Source: Rhodoplanes azumiensis
GTDB lineage: Bacteria; Pseudomonadota; Alphaproteobacteria; Rhizobiales; Xanthobacteraceae
Direction: 5' to 3'
DNA length: 64,000 nucleotides
NCBI RefSeq assembly: GCF_042682915.1
Contig: NZ_JBHUIW010000014.1
Span: 62,001-126,000 of the forward strand
In this document: in pieces, positions 19,574-29,563 of the stretch
Numbering within the stretch: position 1 is the first letter of the stretch
How the letters are laid out: each line of letters begins with the position of its first letter
The notes under the pieces: generated by a model
Told to the model about the DNA's origin: nothing
Seen by the model: only the letters and a program-made list of their open reading frames with translations
Database searches by the model: none
Program-made: the position numbers and the translations under genes

Positions 19574-20929
19574 TCAGGCCGCAGTCTGCTCGTCGTCCTT
19601 GAACAGCTCGTCCTTCGGCACGGTGCGGTCCGTGACGGTGGCGAGCTCGAGGATGAAGTCGACGACCTTCTCCTCGAAGATCGGCGCCCGGACCGAGGCG
19701 AGCGCGCCGGGGTTCTTCCGGTAGAAGTCCCACACCTGCTGCTCCTGGCCCGGATACTGGCGGGCGCGCTCGACGATGGCGCGCGAGATCTCCTCGTCCG
19801 TGACCCTGATGGCGTTCTTCTCGCCGATCTCGGCCAGCACCAGGCCGAGGCGGACGCGCCGGTCGGCGATGGCGCGATACTCGGCCCGCGCCTTCTCCTC
19901 GTCGGTCCCTTCGTCCGCGAAGGTGCGATTCTGGGTCTTGAGGTCGGACAGGACCGTCTCCCACACCGCCTTGAACTCTTCCTCGACGAGGGTCGGCGGG
20001 GGGTCGAACTTGTGCAGCTCGTCGAGCTTGTCGAGAAGCTGGCGCTTGAGCTTCTGGCGGCTCTGCGCCGTGTAGTCGGCCTTGATCCGCTCGGCGATCG
20101 CCTCTTCGAGCTTGGCGAGCGACTCGAGGCCGAGCTTCTTGGCGAAGTCGTCGTCGATCGCCACCTCGCCGGGCGCCTCGACGCTCTTGACCGTGACGTC
20201 GAACTCGGCCGCCTTGCCGGCCAGCTTCTCGGCCAGGTAGTTCTCCGGGAACGTCACCGCGACGGTGCGGGTGTCGCCCGCCTTGGCGCCGAGCAGCTGC
20301 TCCTCGAAGCCCGGGATGAACTGGCCGGATCCGATGACGAGCTGGATGTCCTCGCCGGTGCCGCCCTCGAAGGGCGCGCCGTCGATGCGGCCGACGAACG
20401 AGATGGTGAGCCGGTCGCCGGTCTCGCCGGCGGCCCCTTCGGGCTTCGCCGTGTACGGCTTGTTCCCGTCGGCGAGACGCTTGAGCGCCTCCTGGATCTC
20501 CTCCGCCCCGACCTCGACGACCAGGCGCTCAAGCGAGACGCCCTTGAAGTCGGCGAGTTCGATCGCCGGGACGACCTCGAGCGCCACCGTGTAGGCGAGG
20601 TCGTTCTTGCCGTCGACCACGGCCTCGATCTCGGCCTTGTCCTCCGGCATCTTCACCTGCGGGTCCATGGCGAGCTTGAACCCGTTGTCGGTGACGATCT
20701 TGGCGTTGGTCTCGCGGACCAGCTCCTCGATCGCTTCGGCCATGACGGCGCGGCCGTAGAGCTTGCGCAGATGGGCGACCGGCACCTTGCCGGGGCGGAA
20801 GCCGTTCAGGCGGACCTGGTCCTTCAGCCGGACCAGCCTGTCGTTCAGCCGGGTCTCGAGATCGGCGGCCGGGACGACCACCCGGAATTCGCGCTTCAGC
20901 CCTTCGGCGGTGGTCTGGGTCACATCCAT
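19574..20929 (-). CDS. tig: trigger factor, ribosome-associated chaperone
   Basis: A 451-residue peptidyl-prolyl isomerase and chaperone. The N-terminal ribosome-binding domain carries the signature near residue 46 (NGFRPGKVPVAHLRKLYG). The FKBP-type domain lies at about 155-240 (GDRLTISFVGRIDGAPFEGG). A long helical C-terminal domain (about 245-430) ends in an acidic tail. It captures nascent chains at the exit tunnel. Its position before clpP-clpX-lon is the conserved proteostasis order. The ATG at 20929 fits the family N-terminus MDVTQTTAEGLKREF. Confidence 0.97.
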   Translation of the reverse strand: MDVTQTTAEGLKREFRVVVPAADLETRLNDRLVRLKDQVRLNGFRPGKVPVAHLRKLYGRAVMAEAIEELVRETNAKIVTDNGFKLAMDPQVKMPEDKAEIEAVVDGKNDLAYTVALEVVPAIELADFKGVSLERLVVEVGAEEIQEALKRLADGNKPYTAKPEGAAGETGDRLTISFVGRIDGAPFEGGTGEDIQLVIGSGQFIPGFEEQLLGAKAGDTRTVAVTFPENYLAEKLAGKAAEFDVTVKSVEAPGEVAIDDDFAKKLGLESLAKLEEAIAERIKADYTAQSRQKLKRQLLDKLDELHKFDPPPTLVEEEFKAVWETVLSDLKTQNRTFADEGTDEEKARAEYRAIADRRVRLGLVLAEIGEKNAIRVTDEEISRAIVERARQYPGQEQQVWDFYRKNPGALASVRAPIFEEKVVDFILELATVTDRTVPKDELFKDDEQTAA

Positions 20930-21016
20930 GTCGGGTCAGTCTCGTATGGTGATCAATGGGGCGGTCGCGCGCCACGCGCGGTCGCCCGGTCGGTCCGGCG
21001 GCAGCGAGCCTCGGCG

Positions 21017-21101
21017 TGGTGCGGGCGGAGGGACTTGAACCCCCACGACTTTCGTCAACGGAACCTAAATCCGTCGCGTCTACCAGTTCCGCCACGCCCG
21101 C
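21017..21101 (-). tRNA. tRNA-Leu (anticodon UAG)
   Basis: The reverse strand starts GCGGGCGTGGCGGAACTGG, has the anticodon loop TTTAGGT (anticodon UAG), a long class II variable arm and ends CCGCCCGCA with an encoded CCA, 85 bases in all. It lies upstream of tig on the same strand. Confidence 0.95.
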
Positions 21102-21472
21102 CTGGGGCCGCTCGGCCTGCCGATCCTCCGAGCGGGCGGGCTTATAACACGCTCCCCCGCCGGCGCATCACAAAAATTGGGCACCGGACGGCCGGATCGC
21201 CGCAGGCGGTCGCAGGGCCGTGCATGGCGGCCTTCCCGGGTGCCTCCGCCGGTCGGCGCCACCGGCCGGGCCACCGGCGAAACCGTCCGACGACGCCCCG
21301 CCGGGCCTCCCGGGCAGGCCGGATCGAGACGATCGACCGCGGAAGCTCGCGACCCCGGAGCCCGGCGGCAAGAGCGCCGCACCAAGGCGCACGCCACGAT
21401 TGCATCATCGAACCAGAACAGCCTGCGCTGCCGGCCGATGGGGCCGCCGGGTCACGCTGCGGGGGGCGACGG
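21102..21472. other. intergenic region between tRNA-Leu and the response regulator
   Basis: 371 bases in which I see no convincing gene; the minus-strand frames here are Arg-rich shadows without ribosome-binding sites. Confidence 0.5.
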
Positions 21473-21877
21473 TCAGTTCGGGCCGTTGGCGACGGCGCCG
21501 TTGCCGCCCATCAGGCTGCGAATCGTCTCGGCGATGGCCGAGGGCCGGTAGGGCTTCTTGAGGAACACGCTCCCGGGCACCTGGGAGGCGCGCTCGACCG
21601 TGTAGCCGGTCGCGTAGATGACCGGCAGCTCGGGCTTCTGCTCGCGCACCGTCGCGGCGAGCCGCCAGCCGTCCATCTCGCCGGGCAGGCGGATGTCGGT
21701 GAACAGGACGTCGACGGTCTGGCCGCTCTCGATGATCGACAGCGCCGCCTCGGCCGTGTCGGCCTCCAGGACCGCGAAGCCCTGGTCCACCAGTTCCTGC
21801 GAGATCATGTCGAGGACGAGCGGCTCGTCTTCGACGATCAAGACCGTGACACCGCCACCGTTCATGTGCTGGCTCAT
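21473..21877 (-). CDS. single-domain response regulator (receiver only)
   Basis: A 134-residue receiver domain with no output domain. The acidic pocket is at Glu16-Asp17 (LIVEDEP), the phosphoacceptor is Asp61 (LFTDIRLPG) and the conserved lysine is in FLKKPY. Its ATG overlaps the kinase stop as ATGA (21874-21877), so the two are translationally coupled and almost certainly partners. Like other Hyphomicrobiales receivers of this kind, it may pass phosphate onward or act by protein contact; that is inference. The family usually sits behind hybrid or ATPase-type kinases. Confidence 0.93.
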   Translation of the reverse strand: MSQHMNGGGVTVLIVEDEPLVLDMISQELVDQGFAVLEADTAEAALSIIESGQTVDVLFTDIRLPGEMDGWRLAATVREQKPELPVIYATGYTVERASQVPGSVFLKKPYRPSAIAETIRSLMGGNGAVANGPN

Positions 21878-23148
21878 GGACACGCCGCGGCGTTGGTCAG
21901 CAGTCCGGGGGCGAAGCTGCGGGCCGCGACCGGCGTCGCGGCGACCTGGGCGCGGGGCAGATAGAGCTTCACGGTCGTCCCCTCTCCGGGGGTGCTGTCG
22001 AGCACCGCCGTGCCGTCCGACTGCACGGCGAAGCCGTAGGCCTGGCTCAAGCCGAGGCCCGACCCCTCGCCGAGCGGCTTGGTGGTGAAGAACGGCTCGA
22101 AGGCGCGGCTCGCGACCTCCTCGCTCATGCCGATGCCGGTGTCGGCGACGGCGATCTCGATATAGTCGCCGGCCGCGAGCCCGAGCTCGGCGATCAGGCC
22201 GTCGCCGGCGGCGACGTTGCGGGTGGTGATCACCAGGTTGCCGCCCTCCGGCATCGCGTCGCGCGCGTTGACGGCGAGGTTGAGGATCGCGCTCTCCAGC
22301 GCGTCGGCGTCGACCTTGGTGGGCCACAGATCGAAAGTGAGGTTGCTGACCACCCGGATGGTGCCGCCGAGCGTGCGCCGCAGCGTGTCGGCGAGGTGCT
22401 CCAGCACGTCGTTGACGTTCATGACGTTGGGGGCGAGCGGCTGGCGGCAGCCGAAGGCGAGGAGCCGGTGGGTCAGCACGCCGGCCCGCTCGGCGCCGAG
22501 CGCGGCGCCGCGGATCGCCCGGGCGAGCTGGCGGGAGCCGTCCTGCGGCAGCAGCCGACGGGCGCGCTCCAGGTTGCCGATCACGGCGGTCATGAGGTTG
22601 TTGAAGTCGTGGGCGATGCCGGCGGTGAGCTGGCCGATCGCCTCCATCTTCTGGGCCTGCCGCAGCATGTCCTCGGCGCGGCGGCGCTCCTCGCGCTCGC
22701 GCTCGAGCGCCTTGAGGGCGAGATCACGTTCACGGATTTGCAGGCGGAGGGCTTCGACGGCGTGGCGCAACTCGTCGGCGGAGGGGATCTTCAGGGCCTT
22801 CGGGAGGAGCGGCCAGAGAACGATGGCGGTGGCGAGCGAGGTGACGGCGGTGAGGGCTTTGGCGAGGCCTTCGGCGGCGAAGTGCGGATACCACATCGTC
22901 CAGATGTCGAGGAGATGCGCGAGCCCGCAGGCGACCAGGAAGATGGCGAAGGCCCAGGCGACCCAGCCGAACATCATGTCCGGCCGCCGCGATACGAATA
23001 CGGCGAGGACGATGGGAATCGACAGATAAGAGGCCGCGATGATCACGTCGGAGACGACGTGCAGCGAGATCAGCTCCGACCGCCAGCCCATGCAGGCGCC
23101 GTGCGGGATCGCTTCCCCCGTCTCCAACAGTGTTTGCAGACTGGCCAT
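21874..23148 (-). CDS. histidine kinase with ethylene-receptor-like (ETR1-type) membrane sensor domain
   Basis: A 424-residue kinase. Residues about 27-116 form three membrane helices matching the plant ETR1 ethylene-binding domain, with the key residues at ETR1 spacing: Asp34, Tyr41, Ile44, Pro45, Cys74 and His78 (ETR1 Asp25, Tyr32, Ile35, Pro36, Cys65, His69). The Cys/His pair binds copper in ETR1. A coiled linker (about 125-165) leads to the HisKA helix with His180 in GIAHDFNN and a HATPase domain with NLAVNARDAM, DTGIGM and GEGSGLGLS. There is no GAF domain between sensor and kinase, unlike ETR1. GGGAGG precedes the ATG at 23148. It is coupled to the receiver gene downstream. Ethylene or copper sensing is an inference from the domain. 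Confidence 0.9.
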   Translation of the reverse strand: MASLQTLLETGEAIPHGACMGWRSELISLHVVSDVIIAASYLSIPIVLAVFVSRRPDMMFGWVAWAFAIFLVACGLAHLLDIWTMWYPHFAAEGLAKALTAVTSLATAIVLWPLLPKALKIPSADELRHAVEALRLQIRERDLALKALEREREERRRAEDMLRQAQKMEAIGQLTAGIAHDFNNLMTAVIGNLERARRLLPQDGSRQLARAIRGAALGAERAGVLTHRLLAFGCRQPLAPNVMNVNDVLEHLADTLRRTLGGTIRVVSNLTFDLWPTKVDADALESAILNLAVNARDAMPEGGNLVITTRNVAAGDGLIAELGLAAGDYIEIAVADTGIGMSEEVASRAFEPFFTTKPLGEGSGLGLSQAYGFAVQSDGTAVLDSTPGEGTTVKLYLPRAQVAATPVAARSFAPGLLTNAAACP

Positions 23149-23375
23149 CCACCGCCTCCCGAAACCCGATTTACCCCCCGGACGACCGTCGCCCCCGACG
23201 TCGCCCGGACATTGCCCCGGTGGCGAGGGTCCCCGACCTCGCACCGGCGAATCCACCCATCAATTATGGCAAGGTTGAGCCAACGGTCCGTGTCGTCACC
23301 GATTTCTGCTCCGACCGAGTGTGGTTCCGCGGTCCGCGAGACCGCCGCCGCGTCCGCGCCGGGGGGCGACGCACG

Positions 23376-24923
23376 TCATCGCCGGCCCCCGACACGGGCC
23401 GCCGGCGCGCTTTGGAGCGAGTCGAACAGACGCGCATAAACTGCCGGCATTGCTTCGGAAAGATCCTCTGCGATCAACCCCGGCCCGACCGCCGTCGCCG
23501 CCGCTCCGTGGAGCCAGGCGGCGGCCGTGGTCGCCGCGAAGCCGTCCATCCCCTGGGCGCACAGGCCGGCGACGAATCCGGTGAGGACGTCGCCGGCTCC
23601 CGCGGTCGCGAGATGGGCCGGCGCATTGGCATTGATCGCGGCCCGCCCGTCAAGATCCGCAATGACCGTGTCCCCGCCCTTGAGGAGCACCACGGAGCCC
23701 GCGACGCGGGCGGCGACGCGTGCTTTCTCGAGCTTCGACGGGGCTTGACGAATCTCGTCCAAGTGCCCGAACAGTCGAGAGAACTCCCCATCGTGCGGAG
23801 TCAGGACCGTGGCGTCGGCGCCGCGCTTGCGCAATGCAGCGAACAAATCCTCGGGAGCATCCGCGAAGCTGGTCAGCGCGTCGGCGTCGAGCACCACGGC
23901 GCGCGGGCCGGCGAGGGCCGCGTGGACGAGATCGCGAGTCGCGCCCCCCACTCCGAGTCCCGGACCGAGCGCGACGGCGTTGAAGCGCCGATCCTCCAGG
24001 AATCTCGCGAGCGCCGCCGCGCCGTCGACCTCGCGGACCATCACGGCGAGGCTCGCGACGGCGGTGACCGGCATCGCGTCCGGCGGACTGGCGAGCGTCA
24101 CGAGGCCCGCACCGGCCCGCAGCGCCGCTCGGGCGGCGAGCCGCGCCGCTCCGGTGGTCGAGGCGCCCCCCGACACCACGACGACGTGGCCACGGCTGTA
24201 CTTGTGGCCGGTGAGCCTCGGCCGCGGCAGGGCGCTGCGCACGAGGTCGGGCCCGACCAGGATGCAGCGCGGCCGCACCGTGTCGAGCACGCGCTCCGGG
24301 ATGCCGATCTCGCTGATCGTCAGCCGGCCGCGATGCAGCCGGCCCGGCAGCAGCCAGTGACCCGGCTTGGCGCGGAAGAAAGTGACGCTCTCCTCGGCCG
24401 TCACGGCGGCGCCCATCACGGCGCCCGTGGTGCCGGCGACGCCGCTCGGGAGGTCGACGGCGACGACGCGAGCCCCCTGCCCGGCCGCCGCGGTCATCGC
24501 CTCGATCATCGCCTTCGGGAGCCCCTCGACCGGCCGGTCGAGGCCGGCCCCGAACAGCGCGTCGACGATCACGTGGGCGCCGGCCAGCCCGTCCGGCGTC
24601 GCCGGCCGCACCGGCCCGGTCCAGCGCCGCGCCGCTTCAGCCGCGTCGCCCTTCAGCCGGTCGGGCGCGCCGACCAGCATCAGCTCCACCCGAAACCGCC
24701 GCTCGGCCAGCAGCCGCGCGGCGACGAAGCCGTCGCCGCCATTGTTACCGGGACCGGCGACCACGACGACACGGCTGCCCGGCGGATCGCGCCGCGCCAC
24801 CGCGTCGGCGACCGCCCGGCCGGCATTCTCCATCAGCACGATGCCGGGGACGCCGGACGCGATGGCGAGCCGGTCGGCCTCGGCCATCTCGGTGGTGGTG
24901 AGGAGCGGGTGCGCGGCAGGCAT
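23376..24923 (-). CDS. nnr: bifunctional NAD(P)H-hydrate epimerase / ADP-dependent dehydratase
   Basis: A 515-residue metabolite-repair enzyme. The N-terminal YjeF_N domain (about 1-215) epimerises the damaged cofactor NAD(P)HX and has GPGNNGGDGFVAARLL. The C-terminal ribokinase-like domain (about 225-510) dehydrates it with ADP and carries ALGPGLG and the signature NANAPAHLATAGAGDVLTG. The start at 24923 (MPAAHPLLTTTEM) is chosen by family alignment; the upstream residues in the open frame are unlike it and no good ribosome-binding site is visible. Its position divergent from glnB-glnA is conserved in Hyphomicrobiales. Confidence 0.93.
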   Translation of the reverse strand: MPAAHPLLTTTEMAEADRLAIASGVPGIVLMENAGRAVADAVARRDPPGSRVVVVAGPGNNGGDGFVAARLLAERRFRVELMLVGAPDRLKGDAAEAARRWTGPVRPATPDGLAGAHVIVDALFGAGLDRPVEGLPKAMIEAMTAAAGQGARVVAVDLPSGVAGTTGAVMGAAVTAEESVTFFRAKPGHWLLPGRLHRGRLTISEIGIPERVLDTVRPRCILVGPDLVRSALPRPRLTGHKYSRGHVVVVSGGASTTGAARLAARAALRAGAGLVTLASPPDAMPVTAVASLAVMVREVDGAAALARFLEDRRFNAVALGPGLGVGGATRDLVHAALAGPRAVVLDADALTSFADAPEDLFAALRKRGADATVLTPHDGEFSRLFGHLDEIRQAPSKLEKARVAARVAGSVVLLKGGDTVIADLDGRAAINANAPAHLATAGAGDVLTGFVAGLCAQGMDGFAATTAAAWLHGAAATAVGPGLIAEDLSEAMPAVYARLFDSLQSAPAARVGGRR

Positions 24924-25332
24924 GACGGATACGTCGGCCTCTGCGTCGGCGAGTGCTTGGGCCTCGGAGGTGGCGAGATCATAGTCTCGGCTTAGCCCGC
25001 CGTCATGTCGCAATCGCAGCGCTGCCTCATCTTCGGCACCGCAGCACAACGACACGTCGCCGCGCCCCGGCGTTTCGTATCGTCATACCGGCGACCGGCC
25101 CGCACCATCCAGGCGGGGGCGCTTTGCGGGCACGATCTGCCTGAAATATACGCAGTCAGCCCAATTCGTAAGCGCACGCTCCGGGGGCACCGCGGCCGGA
25201 ACTCGGAATCTTGGCGGCAATCGCTTGCGACAGGGGCGGAAACCCGCCCGGCGGCGGTTGGCATAGACCCTGCTAACGGGGGAGCGGGCCGGCTGGCATC
25301 GGCCTCCGGCGGGCCGGGGGAGACGAGGTGAT
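24924..25332. other. nnr-glnB divergent promoter region
   Basis: 409 bases without a supported gene, containing the sigma-54 promoter of glnB-glnA at 25258-25275 and presumably the nnr promoter. I could not find a full NtrC-type dyad. Confidence 0.5.
25258..25275 (+). promoter_or_regulatory. sigma-54 promoter of glnB-glnA
   Basis: TTGGCATAGACCCTGCTA has the -24 GG and -12 GC of the RpoN consensus (TGGCAC-N5-TTGC) with correct spacing; deviations are T for C after TGGCA and C for T before TGC. It lies 58 bases upstream of the glnB start, a normal leader length. Nitrogen control through NtrC is the expected regulation. Confidence 0.75.
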
Positions 25333-25671
25333 ATGAAGAAGATCGAGGCGATCATTAAGCCCTTCAAGCTCGACGAGGTGAAGGAGGGCTTGCAGGAAGT
25401 CGGCCTCCAGGGGATCACCGTGACCGAGGCCAAGGGCTTCGGGCGACAGAAGGGCCACACCGAGCTCTATCGGGGCGCCGAATACGTCGTCGACTTCCTT
25501 CCCAAGGTGAAGATCGAGGTTGTTCTGGCCGACGATATGGTCGAGAAGGCCATCGACGCGATCCGTCGCGCCGCACAGACCGGGCGCATCGGCGACGGCA
25601 AGATCTTCGTCTCCAATGTCGAGGAGGTCATCCGGATCCGCACCGGAGAGACCGGCCTGGACGCCATCTGA
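25333..25671 (+). CDS. glnB: nitrogen regulatory protein P-II
   Basis: A 112-residue PII signal protein, the standard length. The T-loop carries the uridylylation target Tyr51 (RGAEYVVDF), and the C-terminal signature GRIGDGKIFV is intact. PII reports glutamine, 2-oxoglutarate and ATP levels to GlnE, NtrB and transporters. Lying directly before glnA identifies it as GlnB rather than GlnK, which normally precedes amtB. Transcription is expected from the RpoN promoter at 25258. Confidence 0.96.
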   Translation: MKKIEAIIKPFKLDEVKEGLQEVGLQGITVTEAKGFGRQKGHTELYRGAEYVVDFLPKVKIEVVLADDMVEKAIDAIRRAAQTGRIGDGKIFVSNVEEVIRIRTGETGLDAI

Positions 25672-25731
25672 ACCCGGGTCTGGCCGAACTCCCGGGTTAT
25701 TCGTAACGCTCGCAACGCAAAGGACGCATCT

Positions 25732-27141
<1,410 letters not shown>

Positions 27142-27199
27142 GGCCGGACCCGGCCGAGGCCGGCTTCCTCCTGATCGTTTTTGCGACGATCCATCTTCG

Positions 27200-27226
27200 G
27201 GGCGCCCCTTGCGGGGCGCCCTTTTT
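27200..27226 (+). terminator. Rho-independent terminator of glnB-glnA
   Basis: A perfect 9-bp stem GGGCGCCCC/GGGGCGCCC around TTGC, followed by TTTTT, 58 bases after the glnA stop. Confidence 0.9.
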
Positions 27227-27389
27227 CGTCGATCGACACGCCCCTCCTCGATCGGCAGCGCGTCGCTTTTCGACCGGACACGGTGCCTTGCCTCGCCGAT
27301 CCGGATATACGACCCCGGCCCGTCACGCCGCCGTGGCAATTCGCGGCTAGAGAGTCCTCCCTCCTTCCGCACCGAGACGAGGCGCCGCC

Positions 27390-29411
27390 ATGCCGCTGAC
27401 CCGTGCCCAGGCCTACGAAGCGTCCGACGACGTCGGGCGCAGCCCGACCGAACTGCCGACGCTCGGCGACGTGATCGCCGCCCGCTTCGGCCGCCGCGAT
27501 CTCCTCAAAGGCGCGCTCGGCGTCACCGCCATCATGACGCTGCCCGGCATCGCCGCGGCGCAGGCCGAGCGCCCCGCCGCGCCGAGCGCCACACCCGAGT
27601 CGGGCACGCCGGCCGCCGGAGCCGGCGCGCCGGCGTCGCGCTTCGCCTTCCCCGAGGTTCCGGCCGGCGTCGACGACCGCCATCACGTCGCCGAGGGCTA
27701 CGACGCCGACGTGCTGATCCGCTGGGGCGACCCGGTCCTGCCCGGCGCCCCGCCCTTCGATCCGATGACGCAGACCGCCGCCGCGCAGCGCCTGCAGTTC
27801 GGCTACAACAACGACTATCTCGGCTACATCCCCATGCCGGGCGCGGCGAACCCGGCCCGCCACGGCCTGCTCGTCGTCAATCACGAGTACACCAACGAGG
27901 AGCTGATGTTCCCCGGCCTCGGCCGACAGGATCTGCGCAGCGTCGGGTTCGCCGGCATGACACGCGAGCTCGTCGACATCGAGATGGCCGCGCATGGCGG
28001 CACGGTCCTGGAGATCCGCCGCGGCGACGACGGCAAATGGCGCGTGGTCGACGGCTCGCGCCACGCCCGCCGCATCGACGCGACCACCCCGATCGACGTG
28101 TTCGGCCCGGCCGCCGGCCATCCGCGCCTGCGGACGAGTGCCGACCCGTCCGGCCGGCGCGTGCTGGGCACGATCAACAATTGCGCGGGTGGCATCACGC
28201 CGTGGGGCACCTGGCTCACCTGCGAGGAGAATTTCCACGGCTATTTCGGCGGCACGCTGCCCGAGGGCCATCCGGAGGCGAAGAGCCACGCGCGCGTCGG
28301 CGTGCCCGGCAACTGGGTCGGCTGGGCCCGCTTCCACGAGCGTTTCGACGTCGGCCGCGAGCCCAACGAAGCCAACCGCTTCGGCTGGGTGGTCGAGATC
28401 GACCCGTTCGATCCGACCTCGACGCCCAAGAAGCGCACCGCGCTCGGCCGCTTCAAGCACGAGGGCGCCTTCGTGCAGGTCAACCGCGACGGCCGCGTCG
28501 TCGTCTACACGGGCGACGACGAGGTGTTCGAGCGGGTCTACCGCTTCGTCACGGCGCGGCCCTATGTGCCGGGCGATGCCGCCGCCAACCGCGACCTGCT
28601 CGACGAGGGCACCTTGTCGGTCGCCCGCTACAACGCCGACGGCAGCGTCGACTGGCTGCCGCTCGTCCACGGCGAAGGGCCGCTCACGGCGGCGAACGGC
28701 TTCGCGAGCCAGGCCGACGTGGTGATCGAGGCGCGCCGCGCCGCCGATCTGCTCGGCGCCACCCGGATGGACCGGCCCGAGGACGTCGAGGTCGATCCGA
28801 GGACCGGCAAGGTCTACGTGATGCTGACCAACAACACGAAGCGCAAGCCGGACGAGACCGACGCGGCCAATCCGCGCGGCGCCAACCCGTTCGGCCACAT
28901 CATCGAGATGACGCCGCCCGACGGCGACCACGCGGCGGCGCGGTTCACCTGGGACATCCTGGTGCGCTGCGGCGACCCGGCGATCGCGGCGGTCGGCGCG
29001 ACCTTCCATCCGGCGACCAGCCGCGACGGCTGGTTCGGCATGCCGGACAACTGCGCCGTCGACCACATCGGCCGTCTGTGGATCGCGACCGACGGCAACT
29101 CGGCGCGCCGCACCGGACGGACCGACGGGGTCTGGGGGCTGGAGACCGAAGGGCCGCTGCGCGGCGCCGCCAAGCTGTTCTACCGCTGCCCGGTCGGCGC
29201 CGAGATGTGCGGCCCGGTGTTCGGCCCGGACGACGAGACCCTGTTCGTCGCCGTCCAGCATCCGGGCGAATCCGACGAGAGCGACCCGAACGCCCCGCCC
29301 GCCACCTTCGAGGCGCCGGCGACCCGCTGGCCGGACTTCTCGCCGACCATGCCGCCGCGCCCCTCGGTCGTCGCCATCACGCGCCGCGGCGGCGGCAAGA
29401 TCGGAACCTGA
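27390..29411 (+). CDS. PhoX-family protein (DUF839), Tat-exported
   Basis: A 673-residue protein with a twin-arginine signal (FGRRDLLKGALGVTAIM, residues about 34-50) ending near AAAQA. The mature part has PhoX-type segments: QFGYNNDYLGYIPM, VVNHEYTNEELMFPG, NNCAGGITPWGTWLTCEEN and, in the C-terminal half, RPEDVEVDPRTGKVYVMLTN and PDNCAVDHIGRLWIATDG. PhoX is a calcium/iron alkaline phosphatase of beta-propeller fold; many members of this broad family have not been tested, so phosphatase activity is likely but unproven. It has its own leader after the glnA terminator. Confidence 0.9.
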   Translation: MPLTRAQAYEASDDVGRSPTELPTLGDVIAARFGRRDLLKGALGVTAIMTLPGIAAAQAERPAAPSATPESGTPAAGAGAPASRFAFPEVPAGVDDRHHVAEGYDADVLIRWGDPVLPGAPPFDPMTQTAAAQRLQFGYNNDYLGYIPMPGAANPARHGLLVVNHEYTNEELMFPGLGRQDLRSVGFAGMTRELVDIEMAAHGGTVLEIRRGDDGKWRVVDGSRHARRIDATTPIDVFGPAAGHPRLRTSADPSGRRVLGTINNCAGGITPWGTWLTCEENFHGYFGGTLPEGHPEAKSHARVGVPGNWVGWARFHERFDVGREPNEANRFGWVVEIDPFDPTSTPKKRTALGRFKHEGAFVQVNRDGRVVVYTGDDEVFERVYRFVTARPYVPGDAAANRDLLDEGTLSVARYNADGSVDWLPLVHGEGPLTAANGFASQADVVIEARRAADLLGATRMDRPEDVEVDPRTGKVYVMLTNNTKRKPDETDAANPRGANPFGHIIEMTPPDGDHAAARFTWDILVRCGDPAIAAVGATFHPATSRDGWFGMPDNCAVDHIGRLWIATDGNSARRTGRTDGVWGLETEGPLRGAAKLFYRCPVGAEMCGPVFGPDDETLFVAVQHPGESDESDPNAPPATFEAPATRWPDFSPTMPPRPSVVAITRRGGGKIGT

Positions 29412-29460
29412 CGCGCGGCGAAGCCGGACGCCGTCCCGACGGTGCACGCCCGGAACGCCG

Positions 29461-29489
29461 AAGGCCGGCCCCCTGCCCGGGCCGGCCTT
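29461..29489. terminator. inverted repeat between convergent genes
   Basis: A perfect 11-bp stem AAGGCCGGCCC/GGGCCGGCCTT with a short loop lies between the stops of the PhoX-like gene and the GGDEF gene. It could serve both strands; T-runs are minimal. Confidence 0.5.
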
Positions 29490-29563
29490 GGCTCGAAAAC
29501 CTCGGCCCGGAGGAGAGACGGGCGAGGAACCACCAGGCTGTCGGCGCGCCGTGCGGCGATGCC

